Of a DNA stretch of 61,176 nt, positions 8,538-16,804 are shown piece by piece. Numbering within the stretch: position 1 is the stretch's first letter; the number at the start of each line of letters is the position of its first letter. Position numbers and translations under genes: made by a program. The DNA is taken from positions 1 to 61,176 of the IMG/VR virus record IMGVR_UViG_3300025108_004851; one strand, given 5' to 3'. This DNA comes from a virus. Below the pieces are notes generated by a model that saw nothing but the letters and a program-made list of their open reading frames with translations, made no database searches and was not told the origin of the DNA.

Positions 8538-9207
8538 TCCACAATGCAAGTGGTGTGGCAAGACATTTAAGTCTGAGAGAACTCTTGCTGTCCATATGTG
8601 CGTTAGAAAAAGACGCTGGGCAGACAAAGATTTAACTCATATTAGATTAGGCTACAGAGTATTTCAGTTGTTTTATGAACTCAATACTTCTGCTACTAAA
8701 AGTAAAAGCATGGAAGACTTTATTCGTAGTCAATACTATGAAGGCTTTACTAAGTTTGGTAGAAGTTGTGTATTGAATGAATACTTACAGCCTGAAAAAT
8801 TTGCAGAGTGGTTAATTAAAGAAGGTAAAAAACTAGCAGACTGGAGCAAAGATTCTGTATATGATGAATTCTTATTACAGTATGTTAAAAAGGAACCAGG
8901 GCTAAAAGCATTAGAAAGGAATGTAGTGTATTTGTCTGAATGGGGACAAGAACATAAATGTGATTGGCAAGATTATTTTAAGTTAGTTAGCACCGCAAGA
9001 GCAGTTCATGATTTGCGTAGTGCAAAAATCTCGCCTTGGTTACTTTATCTAAGTGAAACAGGCGATACATTGTTAACAAGGCTAAGCACAGAACAAATAG
9101 GAATGGTAGATCACATAATTGAAGCAAAGTTTTGGTTAAGTGTATTTGCAAAAAACCCAGAAGAAGTAGAACGTATTCAATCAACATGTAAGGAAGCAGG
9201 TATATAA
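8494..9207 (+). CDS. zinc-finger protein conserved in marine T4-like phages
   Basis: About 237 aa. Close to the N-terminus is a C2H2-type finger: CKWCGKTFKSERTLAVHMC, with two Cys, then His and Cys as ligands. The rest is helical with many aromatic residues (YRVFQLFYEL, SPWLLYL, AKFWLSVF). Starts at 8482 (TTG), 8494 (ATG) and 8503 (ATG) are all possible; 8494 is chosen as the first ATG. It overlaps the preceding gene extensively and is followed directly by thyX. Function unknown; nucleic-acid binding is likely from the finger. Confidence 0.75.
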   Translation: MDTMTKQSKTSSVSDPQCKWCGKTFKSERTLAVHMCVRKRRWADKDLTHIRLGYRVFQLFYELNTSATKSKSMEDFIRSQYYEGFTKFGRSCVLNEYLQPEKFAEWLIKEGKKLADWSKDSVYDEFLLQYVKKEPGLKALERNVVYLSEWGQEHKCDWQDYFKLVSTARAVHDLRSAKISPWLLYLSETGDTLLTRLSTEQIGMVDHIIEAKFWLSVFAKNPEEVERIQSTCKEAGI

Positions 9208-9881
9208 TGAAAGTAAAACTAATTAGTCACTCACAAGCACCAGATTACAATGAGTCAGCATTAGACTTAGTGGCCTATTGTGCCAGAGTAAGTAATCCAG
9301 ATAATCAAAACAACAAAGAAACAAGTGAAAAACTTGTTAAGTATTTGATGAAGCATAAGCATTGGTCACCACTTGAGATGGTATCAGCATGTTTAGAAAT
9401 TGAAACAACCAGAGACATAGCAAGACAACTGTTACGTCATAGAAGTTTTAGTTTCCAGGAGTTTAGTCAACGTTATGCAGATCCAACAAAAGATTTGGAG
9501 TTTGAAATTCGCCAAGCAAGATTACAAGATCCTAAAAACAGACAGAATAGTGTACCGCTGGATCCAGAGATGGACGGCCATGCTGTATTACAAGGCACTT
9601 GGAAAAACAAGCAACAACGGGTCATAGATGCCGCCTTAGACGCTTATAACTTCGCTGTAAGCAACGGTATTGCCAAAGAGCAGGCCAGAGTAGTACTTCC
9701 TGAAGGAAACACGTTAAGTAGGTTGTATGTAAACGGTACATTGCGTAGTTGGATACATTATATAGAATTGCGTGGTGCTAACGGAACACAATTAGAGCAT
9801 ATAGAACTTGCTCATGCTGTAGCAGATGTTATTGCTAAAATATTCCCTATTGCAGAAGAATATAAAGAAAAAAATATCTAA
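9207..9881 (+). CDS. thyX: flavin-dependent thymidylate synthase
   Basis: 224 aa. ThyX makes dTMP from dUMP with methylene-tetrahydrofolate and FAD/NADPH. The signature RHRSFSFQEFSQRYAD matches the ThyX motif RHR-x7-8-S-x-R-Y, with Gln-Glu in place of the common Asn-Glu. EQARVVLPEGN and the C-terminal LRGANGTQLEH are further conserved blocks. SHMT, which regenerates methylene-tetrahydrofolate, is encoded at 14852. It overlaps the minus-strand gene at 9878-9881. Confidence 0.97.
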   Translation: MKVKLISHSQAPDYNESALDLVAYCARVSNPDNQNNKETSEKLVKYLMKHKHWSPLEMVSACLEIETTRDIARQLLRHRSFSFQEFSQRYADPTKDLEFEIRQARLQDPKNRQNSVPLDPEMDGHAVLQGTWKNKQQRVIDAALDAYNFAVSNGIAKEQARVVLPEGNTLSRLYVNGTLRSWIHYIELRGANGTQLEHIELAHAVADVIAKIFPIAEEYKEKNI

Positions 9882-10579
9882 CCCGGAGCATCTCTGTGTG
9901 CTACACCATCTTTATTTGTTCTATCTAAGGCATTATCGTCATGCACCATTAATCCTTCGAACAGGAAGTCATAGTAGTATCCGTTTATATTAGATCTGCT
10001 CCACACAATATCATCTACTAACATATCTTGAAAATGTATTCCTGTGTTTCTTGTACCTGATTGCACATGCACCGGAATACTGTAACATAACTGTGGTGCT
10101 GTGAAAACTCTATACCCAGCATCTATTAATCTAACCATTCCTACTGGTCTAAAATGTGAACATGCTCCCCAACTTCCGCCACCAACTATAATTGTACCAC
10201 CAGGTGGCACAAATTGGCTCACATCTTCGAGTTCGCACTCAGCATACATTTTTTTACGTGGATTGCATAGATAGTGTTTGTAATGCATTGGTGTAAATTC
10301 TTTGTCTTGATCTTCGCCTGTTAAAATTTTATCCTTATCAAAAGTAGGAGCATCTGAAGTTCTATAAGTAGCACTAATCAGTGTATCAAACTTAAAATTT
10401 TGTAGGAAACCGTGACATTTTTCTTGGTATACGGTTTGATAATCCAGCCATTCATCATAAGAGTACTTAGCAAATGCATTGGGACCATCTGCCGCTTTGA
10501 TAATCGAAACCATTGAAAATGGGCTCCATATGTCTATCAATATCACTGCATCTACGTGGATTTGTGGCTTTTTATTCAT
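9878..10579 (-). CDS. hypothetical protein (minus strand, late)
   Basis: 233 aa. N-terminal VDAVILIDIW, a central GGTIIVGGGSWGACSHFRP and an alternating alpha/beta pattern suggest a Rossmann-like or hydrolase-like fold, but no catalytic set is recognised. It is convergent with thyX with no space between them, and divergent from the promoter at 10608. A GATAAGTA late box lies exactly 5 nt upstream of the ATG, and no RBS is present. A possible isochorismatase-like fold was considered but not supported. Confidence 0.7.
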   Translation of the reverse strand: MNKKPQIHVDAVILIDIWSPFSMVSIIKAADGPNAFAKYSYDEWLDYQTVYQEKCHGFLQNFKFDTLISATYRTSDAPTFDKDKILTGEDQDKEFTPMHYKHYLCNPRKKMYAECELEDVSQFVPPGGTIIVGGGSWGACSHFRPVGMVRLIDAGYRVFTAPQLCYSIPVHVQSGTRNTGIHFQDMLVDDIVWSRSNINGYYYDFLFEGLMVHDDNALDRTNKDGVAHRDAPG

Positions 10580-10584
10580 ACTAT

Positions 10585-10592
10585 TACTTATC
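10585..10592 (-). promoter_or_regulatory. late promoter box GATAAGTA, leaderless geometry
   Basis: On the minus strand GATAAGTA is followed by atagt and then ATG at 10579, a gap of exactly 5 nt. Confidence 0.7.
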
Positions 10593-10607
10593 TTTTTCTA
10601 AAAACGG

Positions 10608-10635
10608 TTGACAAAACACAGATATTTGCTATAAT
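10608..10635 (+). promoter_or_regulatory. sigma-70-like promoter with conserved leader
   Basis: GGTTGACA (TTGACA at 10608-10613), 16-bp spacer, TGCTATAAT (TATAAT at 10630-10635). The leader ends in AGGTAGGAGT before the ATG at 10671, 35 nt from the -10 box. The same cassette occurs at 12408, 13209 and 58608. Confidence 0.9.
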
Positions 10636-10670
10636 AGTTGAACATTAAGCAAAAACAGGTAGGAGTGTAT

Positions 10671-10928
10671 ATGAACTTATTGGAAATCAAAAAAGCCGTT
10701 CAAAGCGGAAACTTCAGTTTAGCAGAACTTAATGAGCTTGGTGCTTATATCAATTCTGTAAAAACTTTCAATGCTAAAACTAGCATCAACGTTGGCGACA
10801 AAGTATACGTGGTTCAAAAGACCAAACGTACTTTAGGTACTGTTGAAAAAGTCAACATTAAAAAAGCCATTGTGACTTTGCCAGAAGGCCGTTACAATGT
10901 TCCTCTTTCAATGTTAGAATCTGCATAA
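10671..10928 (+). CDS. small conserved protein with SH3/KOW-like C-terminus
   Basis: 85 aa from the ATG at 10671; the preceding AGGTAGGAGT fixes this start over an in-frame upstream TTG. The N-terminal half is helical (LLEIKKAVQSGNFSLAELNE). The C-terminal half (VGDKVYVVQKTKRTLGTVEKV, then AIVTLPEGRYNVPLSML) has the small five-strand barrel pattern of KOW/SH3-like domains, which commonly bind RNA or protein. Function not assigned. The lipoprotein gene follows after 9 nt and probably shares its transcript. Confidence 0.75.
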   Translation: MNLLEIKKAVQSGNFSLAELNELGAYINSVKTFNAKTSINVGDKVYVVQKTKRTLGTVEKVNIKKAIVTLPEGRYNVPLSMLESA

Positions 10929-10937
10929 GGAACCCAA

Positions 10938-12404
10938 ATGAGAATATCAAAATCTGCAGGGTTAATCTGTATAGTTTTTCTCATTGGTTGTGGTGGAAGC
11001 GGAACATCGCCTTCTGTTGCGTTGGAACCACTTACACCGCCACCAACATCACCGCCACCAACACCACTATTTAATACAGAACCAATTGTATTAGATGACC
11101 CACAAACATACTACAATACGATTTGTAGTAGTCCTGTAATCTCTTCGGTTATACCAATCGATATAAACACAGATGAATATGATGATTTTGTAATTCATTA
11201 CTGGTGCGATCAAGAAGAATTCGGTACTTCTGTTAGAGGTGAAACTGCTAACATTCTTGTAGCATTTGTCAGTGATGGTTTTGGTGGTTACAATGTAGAC
11301 AACTATAATGTATTTGGCGAAAGTTATCCTAGTCTAGGTGGTGCAAGTAGAAAGTTCAAAGTGTTTGACATCAATGGCGACGGCAAACAAGATATTGCGT
11401 ATGCTATGAATAACGAAGATGGCCGTAGTGCATATTCGTGGGAAGATCAACTAAGCAACGGCACACAACCAACTGTATTGTTAAGTACTGAAACAGGATT
11501 TACTGTTGAGCGTATGGGAGAAGAAGACTGGGGACATGCTGTTAGTATAACTGAATCAGGCGATGTTGTGTTTGCAGGATTTAATTACGGCACACAGGCA
11601 TATAGATTACAAGGAGAGGAATGGATTGATGTTACATCAGAGTATCCTACAGTTAGTCCTTCGGCACATTTGATAAAAAATGGCACTATAGCAAATGCTG
11701 AAAGGCAACCAGACGGTTTTGGATTCTACTTAACCAAAGTTACCAATGGCGTTTGGGAAAGGTTTGCAGAATATATGTTTACAAAAGACTTTGATATACA
11801 ATGGGAGTCTTGGAATAACAGTGGCACAGGAAACTATGACCCATATCCTGTATCAACATTCTATGGTAAAAAGTATATAGGAGGCATGTTTGATACAATG
11901 TGCGAATTTGATGGTATGTTAATTGCAAAATTAAATGCCGCTACTCTCAAAGATGGGTCAGAACCTATTGAGGGGCAATATTATCAAGAGACAGATACAT
12001 ACCCTGTAAACATGTTGATGTTTTTTGCACTAGTTGATGGAGAAATAGTGTTGCAAGATAGCCCTATTACAGTTGAAGACATAAATGTAAATTACAACAA
12101 CTGGACTTGCAATGATATAAACAATGATCAAGGCAGTGATATTGTTGCTAGTGTATTCTCTGAAACATGGATTGATAGCAGAGAATATAGGGGCGGTGTG
12201 CCGATTGTTTATCTCAATGATGGAACTGGTAGTTTAACAAGTGTTGATATTAGCGAATGGCCCACATTCTCACAAGAAGTAGATACTGCTGGATTTATGC
12301 ATGATATTGACAATAATGGCACCACAGATCTCATTATTCACACCCTAAGTACCCATCAAGTTAGGGCAGATATAGAGATTTATACCACAAATAGTGGCAT
12401 TTAG
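10938..12404 (+). CDS. lipoprotein with FG-GAP/VCBS-type beta-propeller repeats
   Basis: 488 aa. The N-terminus is a lipoprotein signal: two basic residues, a hydrophobic run and a lipobox LIGC with Cys18. A Pro/Thr-rich linker (residues about 31-45) follows. The remaining part carries calcium-loop repeats of the FG-GAP/VCBS type: DINTDEYDDFVIHYW, DINGDGKQDIAYA, DINNDQGSDIVAS and DIDNNGTTDLIIH, as in integrin-alpha-like propellers. It should be acylated and anchored in the host cell envelope. RBS is aagga. Surface display of a ligand-binding propeller could block superinfection or mediate adhesion (inference). No phage structural feature is seen. Confidence 0.85.
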   Translation: MRISKSAGLICIVFLIGCGGSGTSPSVALEPLTPPPTSPPPTPLFNTEPIVLDDPQTYYNTICSSPVISSVIPIDINTDEYDDFVIHYWCDQEEFGTSVRGETANILVAFVSDGFGGYNVDNYNVFGESYPSLGGASRKFKVFDINGDGKQDIAYAMNNEDGRSAYSWEDQLSNGTQPTVLLSTETGFTVERMGEEDWGHAVSITESGDVVFAGFNYGTQAYRLQGEEWIDVTSEYPTVSPSAHLIKNGTIANAERQPDGFGFYLTKVTNGVWERFAEYMFTKDFDIQWESWNNSGTGNYDPYPVSTFYGKKYIGGMFDTMCEFDGMLIAKLNAATLKDGSEPIEGQYYQETDTYPVNMLMFFALVDGEIVLQDSPITVEDINVNYNNWTCNDINNDQGSDIVASVFSETWIDSREYRGGVPIVYLNDGTGSLTSVDISEWPTFSQEVDTAGFMHDIDNNGTTDLIIHTLSTHQVRADIEIYTTNSGI

Positions 12405-12407
12405 TGG

Positions 12408-12435
12408 TTGACAAAACACAGATATTTGCTATAAT
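12408..12435 (+). promoter_or_regulatory. sigma-70-like promoter with conserved leader
   Basis: TTGACA at 12408-12413 and TGCTATAAT ending at 12435, spacer 16 bp. The spacer is identical to that of the 10608 promoter (aaacacagatatttgc). The leader ends GGTAGGAGTTTTTATG. Confidence 0.9.
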
Positions 12436-12469
12436 ATACGCATAATTTGTAAAAAAGGTAGGAGTTTTT

Positions 12470-12985
12470 ATGCAAACATTAGTAATCCATACACAACACA
12501 AAGAAAACTACGGTGCTCACGACTGGAATGGTGAGGGTGAATGTCCTCAGTATTGGAAGTTCAAGGGCGGTAGCACTTACTTTGTGACTGACCTAACTGG
12601 TAAGCAGATCAACAAGATCGCCCAGCATGGTATTCCTACCCTCTCAGCAATGATTGAGAGTAGCAATGAAAGTTTCGAAGAATATATCCTGGATTGGGAA
12701 ATCCGTGACCTTGGTAAAAATGGCGACGGCAAAGGTCCTATTTGCGAACCATGGGAAACTCCAGTAGAGTTTTACTGGAAGATGGACCGTTGGTTATGTC
12801 GTACCCATCACACTCCCAATCCTGAATATAGCCATTGGAACCGTGCCATTATTGGCAAGGCAGAGCAATGGATTCCGTTAGAAGAAAACGGACGTTCAGA
12901 CTACCAATGTCAGTATAAGACTGCTAATGGTTGGTTTGATTCAAGCTCTGATCAACTCAAAGCAGAAATACAAGGAGCGGCGTAA
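12470..12985 (+). CDS. conserved hypothetical protein
   Basis: 171 aa, rich in Trp, His and Gly. Notable blocks are HTQHKENYGAHDWNGEGECPQYWKF near the N-terminus and FYWKMDRWLCRTHHTPNPEY in the middle; the His/Cys content would allow metal binding, but no known motif is formed. It has its own early-type promoter and the GGTAGGAGT leader, so it is likely made early. Function unknown. Confidence 0.75.
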   Translation: MQTLVIHTQHKENYGAHDWNGEGECPQYWKFKGGSTYFVTDLTGKQINKIAQHGIPTLSAMIESSNESFEEYILDWEIRDLGKNGDGKGPICEPWETPVEFYWKMDRWLCRTHHTPNPEYSHWNRAIIGKAEQWIPLEENGRSDYQCQYKTANGWFDSSSDQLKAEIQGAA

Positions 12986-13212
12986 TGAAGTTTACTTTAA
13001 ATTTAACACACCTAGCAACAAATATACCTGCTAGTGAACCACTTTCAAGTCTAGAGGCTATGTGGTGGTTGGCAAGTTTAGCCGCTGACGATTCTAGAAA
13101 CCATGTTAACAGTTATTTTTTAGAAGACAGGGTTTTTAGAAGTGTTTCCAGTAGGACTGGTATCGAATATGATGACGGCAATTGGGAAATAGACGGGGTA
13201 GTTTCTGGTTGA
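12985..13212 (+). CDS. small hypothetical protein
   Basis: 75 aa, ATG overlapping the previous stop by 1 nt (TAATG). Largely hydrophilic, with a helix SSLEAMWWLASLAADD. The gene's last bases contain the -35 element of the ligase promoter. No family recognised. Confidence 0.65.
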   Translation: MKFTLNLTHLATNIPASEPLSSLEAMWWLASLAADDSRNHVNSYFLEDRVFRSVSSRTGIEYDDGNWEIDGVVSG

Positions 13213-13236
13213 CAAATCCTATAATTTTGCTATAAT
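13209..13236 (+). promoter_or_regulatory. sigma-70-like promoter for DNA ligase
   Basis: TTGACA at 13209-13214 and TATAAT at 13231-13236 with a TGC extension, spacer 16 bp. The leader aataaaaaggtaggagtttt precedes the ATG at 13272, 35 nt from the -10 box. Confidence 0.9.
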
Positions 13237-13271
13237 ACATGTATAGTTTAAATAAAAAGGTAGGAGTTTTT

Positions 13272-14543
13272 ATGAACCCATGTAACATTATACAACAACT
13301 AGAAAGCGATAACAGTTCTCTAGCCAAGCAACAAATACTTAAAGACAACATTGACAATGCAGAATTTATTGCAGGGTCTACAATGTGTCTTGATCCTCTT
13401 GTAACTTTTGGCGTTAAGCAAGTGCCAACAACAGACACTATGGGACCAGGAGTTAGTTGGGATTTATTTAAGTCATTAGCAGACAAATTAATTGCTAGAG
13501 ACCTAACAGGACATGCGGCAAGAGATGCCATTCAAACACTAGCAGACCATAGCACTATCGACCAATGGAACGATTGGTACCGTAGGATTCTTATCAAAGA
13601 CCTACGTTGTGGTACTGGTGCTAAACTGTTCAACAAAGTACAAAAAGATACTATTCCTCTATTTGGTTGTATGTTAGCACATGATGGTGCTAAACATCCT
13701 AAAAAGATTGTAGGCGAATGCTTTATTGAATACAAGTATGATGGAGTAAGAGTTATTGCTATTGTGCAAAACGGTGATGCTACATTGTATTCACGTAATG
13801 GTAAGTTACTAGAAAACTTCCCACACATCAATGAAGCACTAAGCAGATCAGAGTTTGAAGGCTTAGTATTTGATGGCGAAGTAATGAGCGAAGATTTTCA
13901 AACATTGATGAGACAAGTACACAGAAAAGAGGGTGCTCAAACTGAAGATTCATATCTAGCAGTATTTGACATGCTCACACTTGAAGAGTTTAACGCAGGT
14001 GGAACAGAGCATGGTGCTATGTTTAGACGCCAACGTATACTAGACATTAGCAGTAACTTTAACAGCAGAATACAGTTAGTTGATGCAACAGTTGTAGACT
14101 TAGACACAGACGAAGGGCAGGTACAGTTCAAAGATATGAACAAACTTGCGTTAGCCGAAGGCTATGAGGGTCTAATGATAAAGCCTATCAATGATCCGTA
14201 CAAGTGCAAACGTTCACATGCTTGGTTAAAGATCAAGCCGTTCATTGAGGTAACACTTGAAGTAGTAGGCGTTGAAGAAGGCACAGGCAAAAACGAAGGC
14301 ATGTTAGGTGCTCTTGTTGTTGCTGGTAATGACGATGGCAAAGACTTTCATCTAAATGTTGGTAGTGGCTTAACTGATGACATGCGTAAAGATGTATGGG
14401 CAGTTAAAGATGCTGTAATCGGACAGTTAGTTGAGATTAGAGCTGATGCGGCAACACAAAGTCAAGACGCTGATGACATTTGGAGCCTTAGGTTCCCAAG
14501 GTTTAAGACCTTTAGAGGATTTGAACTAGGAGAAAAGTTGTAA
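13272..14543 (+). CDS. 30: ATP-dependent DNA ligase (T4 gp30 type)
   Basis: 423 aa from the ATG at 13272, set by GGTAGGAGT. It seals nicks using ATP via a covalent lysyl-AMP. Motif I is EYKYDGVR with the nucleophilic Lys, followed by SRNGK (motif III), FDGEVM (motif IIIa/IV region), EGLMIK (motif IV) and WLKIKP (motif V). The N-terminal helical DNA-binding domain (about 150 residues) and the C-terminal OB fold (VGVEEGTGK onward) are both present. Somewhat shorter than T4 ligase (487 aa). Confidence 0.95.
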   Translation: MNPCNIIQQLESDNSSLAKQQILKDNIDNAEFIAGSTMCLDPLVTFGVKQVPTTDTMGPGVSWDLFKSLADKLIARDLTGHAARDAIQTLADHSTIDQWNDWYRRILIKDLRCGTGAKLFNKVQKDTIPLFGCMLAHDGAKHPKKIVGECFIEYKYDGVRVIAIVQNGDATLYSRNGKLLENFPHINEALSRSEFEGLVFDGEVMSEDFQTLMRQVHRKEGAQTEDSYLAVFDMLTLEEFNAGGTEHGAMFRRQRILDISSNFNSRIQLVDATVVDLDTDEGQVQFKDMNKLALAEGYEGLMIKPINDPYKCKRSHAWLKIKPFIEVTLEVVGVEEGTGKNEGMLGALVVAGNDDGKDFHLNVGSGLTDDMRKDVWAVKDAVIGQLVEIRADAATQSQDADDIWSLRFPRFKTFRGFELGEKL

Positions 14544-14845
14544 TGGCTTGGCAGAAAGATTTTTTAGTTGAGGAGAAACCTCATATGGATGGTACTTGGG
14601 GAGGAACCCACAGAGTCTATGCTTTCCCTAACGGCTATGGAGCAAGTGTTATACCAGAGTATAAAGATATAACAACCAGAGACGGTAGGTTTCGTAGAAC
14701 GCCTATCAAGGGTAGTTGGGAAGTAGCAGTTCTATTTGAAGACGAACTTTGTTATACAACACCTCTTACTAGTGATGTTATTCGCAGACTCAATGACCCA
14801 CAAGTAGATGATATCCTGATTAAAATACGCAATCTAAATAGTTAG
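14543..14845 (+). CDS. hypothetical protein
   Basis: 100 aa, start overlapping the ligase stop by 1 nt. Mainly beta in character (GGTHRVYAFPNGYGASVIPEY, then GSWEVAVLFEDELCYTTPL). No motif recognised. It is co-transcribed with ligase upstream and SHMT downstream. Confidence 0.65.
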   Translation: MAWQKDFLVEEKPHMDGTWGGTHRVYAFPNGYGASVIPEYKDITTRDGRFRRTPIKGSWEVAVLFEDELCYTTPLTSDVIRRLNDPQVDDILIKIRNLNS

Positions 14846-14851
14846 GTAAAT

Positions 14852-15994
14852 ATGGGTATGGACCAAAAAATACTCGATATTCTCGGCAGAGAAAAAAACA
14901 GACAAGATAATTCAATAGAACTCATAGCAAGTGAAAACTATGCCAGTGAGGCAGTGATGGAACTAAGCGGAAGTATATTTACAAATAAGTATGCTGAAGG
15001 TTATCCAGGAAAACGTTACTATAATGGTTGCGACCACATGGACGAAATTGAGTCTATGGCTATAGAAGAAGTTACTAAACTGTTTGGTTGTAACTTTGCT
15101 AATGTACAACCACATTGCGGAGCAAATGCCAATACGGCAGTTTACCAAGCATTCTTAGAACCAGGTGATAAGATACTAGGCATGGACTTAGCAAGTGGTG
15201 GACATTTGAGCCACGGGTCACCACCTAACATTTCAGGTAAAATTTACCAAGCATATCATTATGGCGTAGATGCCGAAGGGTTATTAGATTACGATGCTAT
15301 AATGGACCAAGCAAAAGAAGTACGACCACAGATGATTGTTGCTGGTGCTAGTGCATACCCAAGACAAATAGATTGGGCAAAGTTTAGAATTATAGCAGAT
15401 GAAGTAAATGCTTTACTTCTAGTTGATATGGCACACTACAGCGGTCTTATAGCAGGTAAATGCTACGATAGTCCTATTCAGTATGCTGATGTAGTAACAA
15501 GTACAACACACAAGACGCTACGCGGTCCTAGGGGCGGTATTATACTGTGGAACAAAGAAGAATACAGTAGACGTATTAATAGTGCAATCTTCCCAGGCAC
15601 ACAAGGTGGCCCATTAATGAATATGATTGCCGCTAAAGCACAATGTTTTGTTGAAGCAAATTCTTCTGCATTTGGCATGTATGCAAATGATGTATTAGTA
15701 AATGCTAGAGCATTTGCAGAACAACTTACAGCAAATGGATTTGAATGCTTGACAGGAGGCACAGATTCGCATATAATATTACTTGACTTAACAAACAGAG
15801 GAATGAGCGGTAAGTCCGCGGCAAACTTATTAGAGATGAATGGTATAACAGTTAACAAAAATGGTATACCAAACGACCCTAGGAGTTTTACAGAAACAAG
15901 TGGTATCAGGTTAGGTACTGCGGCTGAAACAACTAAAGGCCACGACACTCAATGGTTTAGAAATTTAGCAGATGAGATTGCTGATATTATATAA
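14852..15994 (+). CDS. glyA: serine hydroxymethyltransferase
   Basis: 380 aa, shorter than bacterial GlyA (about 417). It interconverts serine and glycine while making 5,10-methylene-tetrahydrofolate. Conserved blocks are IELIASENYAS, NKYAEGYPGKRYYNGC, the PLP-binding STTHKTLRGPRGG with the Schiff-base Lys, FPGTQGGP, and SGIRLGTAAETTKG. Its one-carbon product is the methyl donor for ThyX at 9207, so the phage carries both methyl supply and thymidylate synthase. The MazG-like gene follows with a 1-nt overlap. Confidence 0.97.
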   Translation: MGMDQKILDILGREKNRQDNSIELIASENYASEAVMELSGSIFTNKYAEGYPGKRYYNGCDHMDEIESMAIEEVTKLFGCNFANVQPHCGANANTAVYQAFLEPGDKILGMDLASGGHLSHGSPPNISGKIYQAYHYGVDAEGLLDYDAIMDQAKEVRPQMIVAGASAYPRQIDWAKFRIIADEVNALLLVDMAHYSGLIAGKCYDSPIQYADVVTSTTHKTLRGPRGGIILWNKEEYSRRINSAIFPGTQGGPLMNMIAAKAQCFVEANSSAFGMYANDVLVNARAFAEQLTANGFECLTGGTDSHIILLDLTNRGMSGKSAANLLEMNGITVNKNGIPNDPRSFTETSGIRLGTAAETTKGHDTQWFRNLADEIADII

Positions 15995-16245
15995 TGAAAA
16001 AGAAAGAAGAAATGTTAGTAATCACAATGGAAGAATGTGGTGAACTAATACAAGCATGTAGCAAGATGATACGTTTTGATGAGCCATGCGACACAAAGCA
16101 GTTACAAGAAGAAATAGGTGACGTTATGTGTATGATAGAAATACTTAAAGATGGCGGGCTCGTAACAGATGAACAAATACAAAAACGTGTAGCAGTTAAA
16201 AAAGAAAAACTAATGAAGTGGAGTTTATTGTTTAGTGAAGATTGA
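15994..16245 (+). CDS. MazG-like nucleotide pyrophosphohydrolase
   Basis: 83 aa, all-helical. MazG/dUTPase-like pyrophosphohydrolases cleave NTPs, dNTPs or related nucleotides to monophosphates. The metal-binding pattern is visible: EECGE (E-E-x-x-E, about residues 13-17) and, about 26 residues later, EEIGDVMC (E-x-x-D). It is a single-domain phage form. A (p)ppGpp-hydrolase-like HD protein is also encoded at 59410. Confidence 0.85.
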   Translation: MKKKEEMLVITMEECGELIQACSKMIRFDEPCDTKQLQEEIGDVMCMIEILKDGGLVTDEQIQKRVAVKKEKLMKWSLLFSED

Positions 16246-16804
16246 TTTTGATGTAGATATCGATATGGCTAATAGAGATGATCTATTGCGTCTCATTAAT
16301 CATACACCTGCAAGTATTTGTAAAGATGGCAATTACAATAAGCACAACACAGGTGTATATTTACAAAACATTCCTTTCTTTCCAGTAGAAGGTTTTAGTA
16401 CAATAGATCACAAACAAGCAGAAGAGGACGGATGGTTTAAATTAGACGTACTCAATAACAGCATATATAAAGATGTTAAAGATGAAGCACACTTAGATAG
16501 ACTGTTAGCAACAGAGCCTATGTGGGAATTGTTTGAACACGAAGAAGTTGTAGAAAAATTATTCCACATTAATAATCATTATGATATTGTTAAACAGCAT
16601 TTGCCTACAAGTGTTGAACAACTAGCAATGATTCTTGCACTGATAAGACCGGGTAAAAGATACTTGGTTGGTAAAAGTTGGGAAGAAATAGAAGCAAGTG
16701 TTTGGACTAAAACACAAAATGATACTTATTTCTTTAAAAAGTCTCACTCATATTCTTATGCTGTGGCAATTATTGTGCAACTTAATTTGTTGTGTGAAGG
16801 TTAG
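16235..16804 (+). CDS. miniature DnaE (Pol III alpha)-like protein
   Basis: 189 aa. Order and spacing of several blocks recall the bacterial DnaE palm/fingers but in strongly condensed form. DFDVDIDMANRDD (residues 4-16) resembles the catalytic P-D-x-D-x-D-F strand. KHNTGVYL (36-43) resembles KHAGGVVI. GWFKLDVLNN (66-75) resembles G-x-V-K-F-D-x-L-G-L, with the third catalytic Asp at D71. SVEQLAMILALIRPGK (126-141) resembles the F-x-D-i-x-A-x-x-A-L-x-R-P-G block, and FKKSHSYSYAVAI (167-179) resembles F-N-K-S-H-A-x-x-Y-A. PHP, thumb and OB domains are absent. It overlaps the MazG-like gene by 11 nt. Function unknown; it could be a polymerase relic repurposed for replication (inference). Confidence 0.6.
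   Translation: MKIDFDVDIDMANRDDLLRLINHTPASICKDGNYNKHNTGVYLQNIPFFPVEGFSTIDHKQAEEDGWFKLDVLNNSIYKDVKDEAHLDRLLATEPMWELFEHEEVVEKLFHINNHYDIVKQHLPTSVEQLAMILALIRPGKRYLVGKSWEEIEASVWTKTQNDTYFFKKSHSYSYAVAIIVQLNLLCEG

Noticed and set aside
13239-13271. N-terminal extension MYSLNKKVGVF on the ligase (and similar on 58638)
   Set aside because: The same peptide appears before unrelated genes because it is the translated conserved leader with GGTAGGAGT. The real starts follow that RBS.
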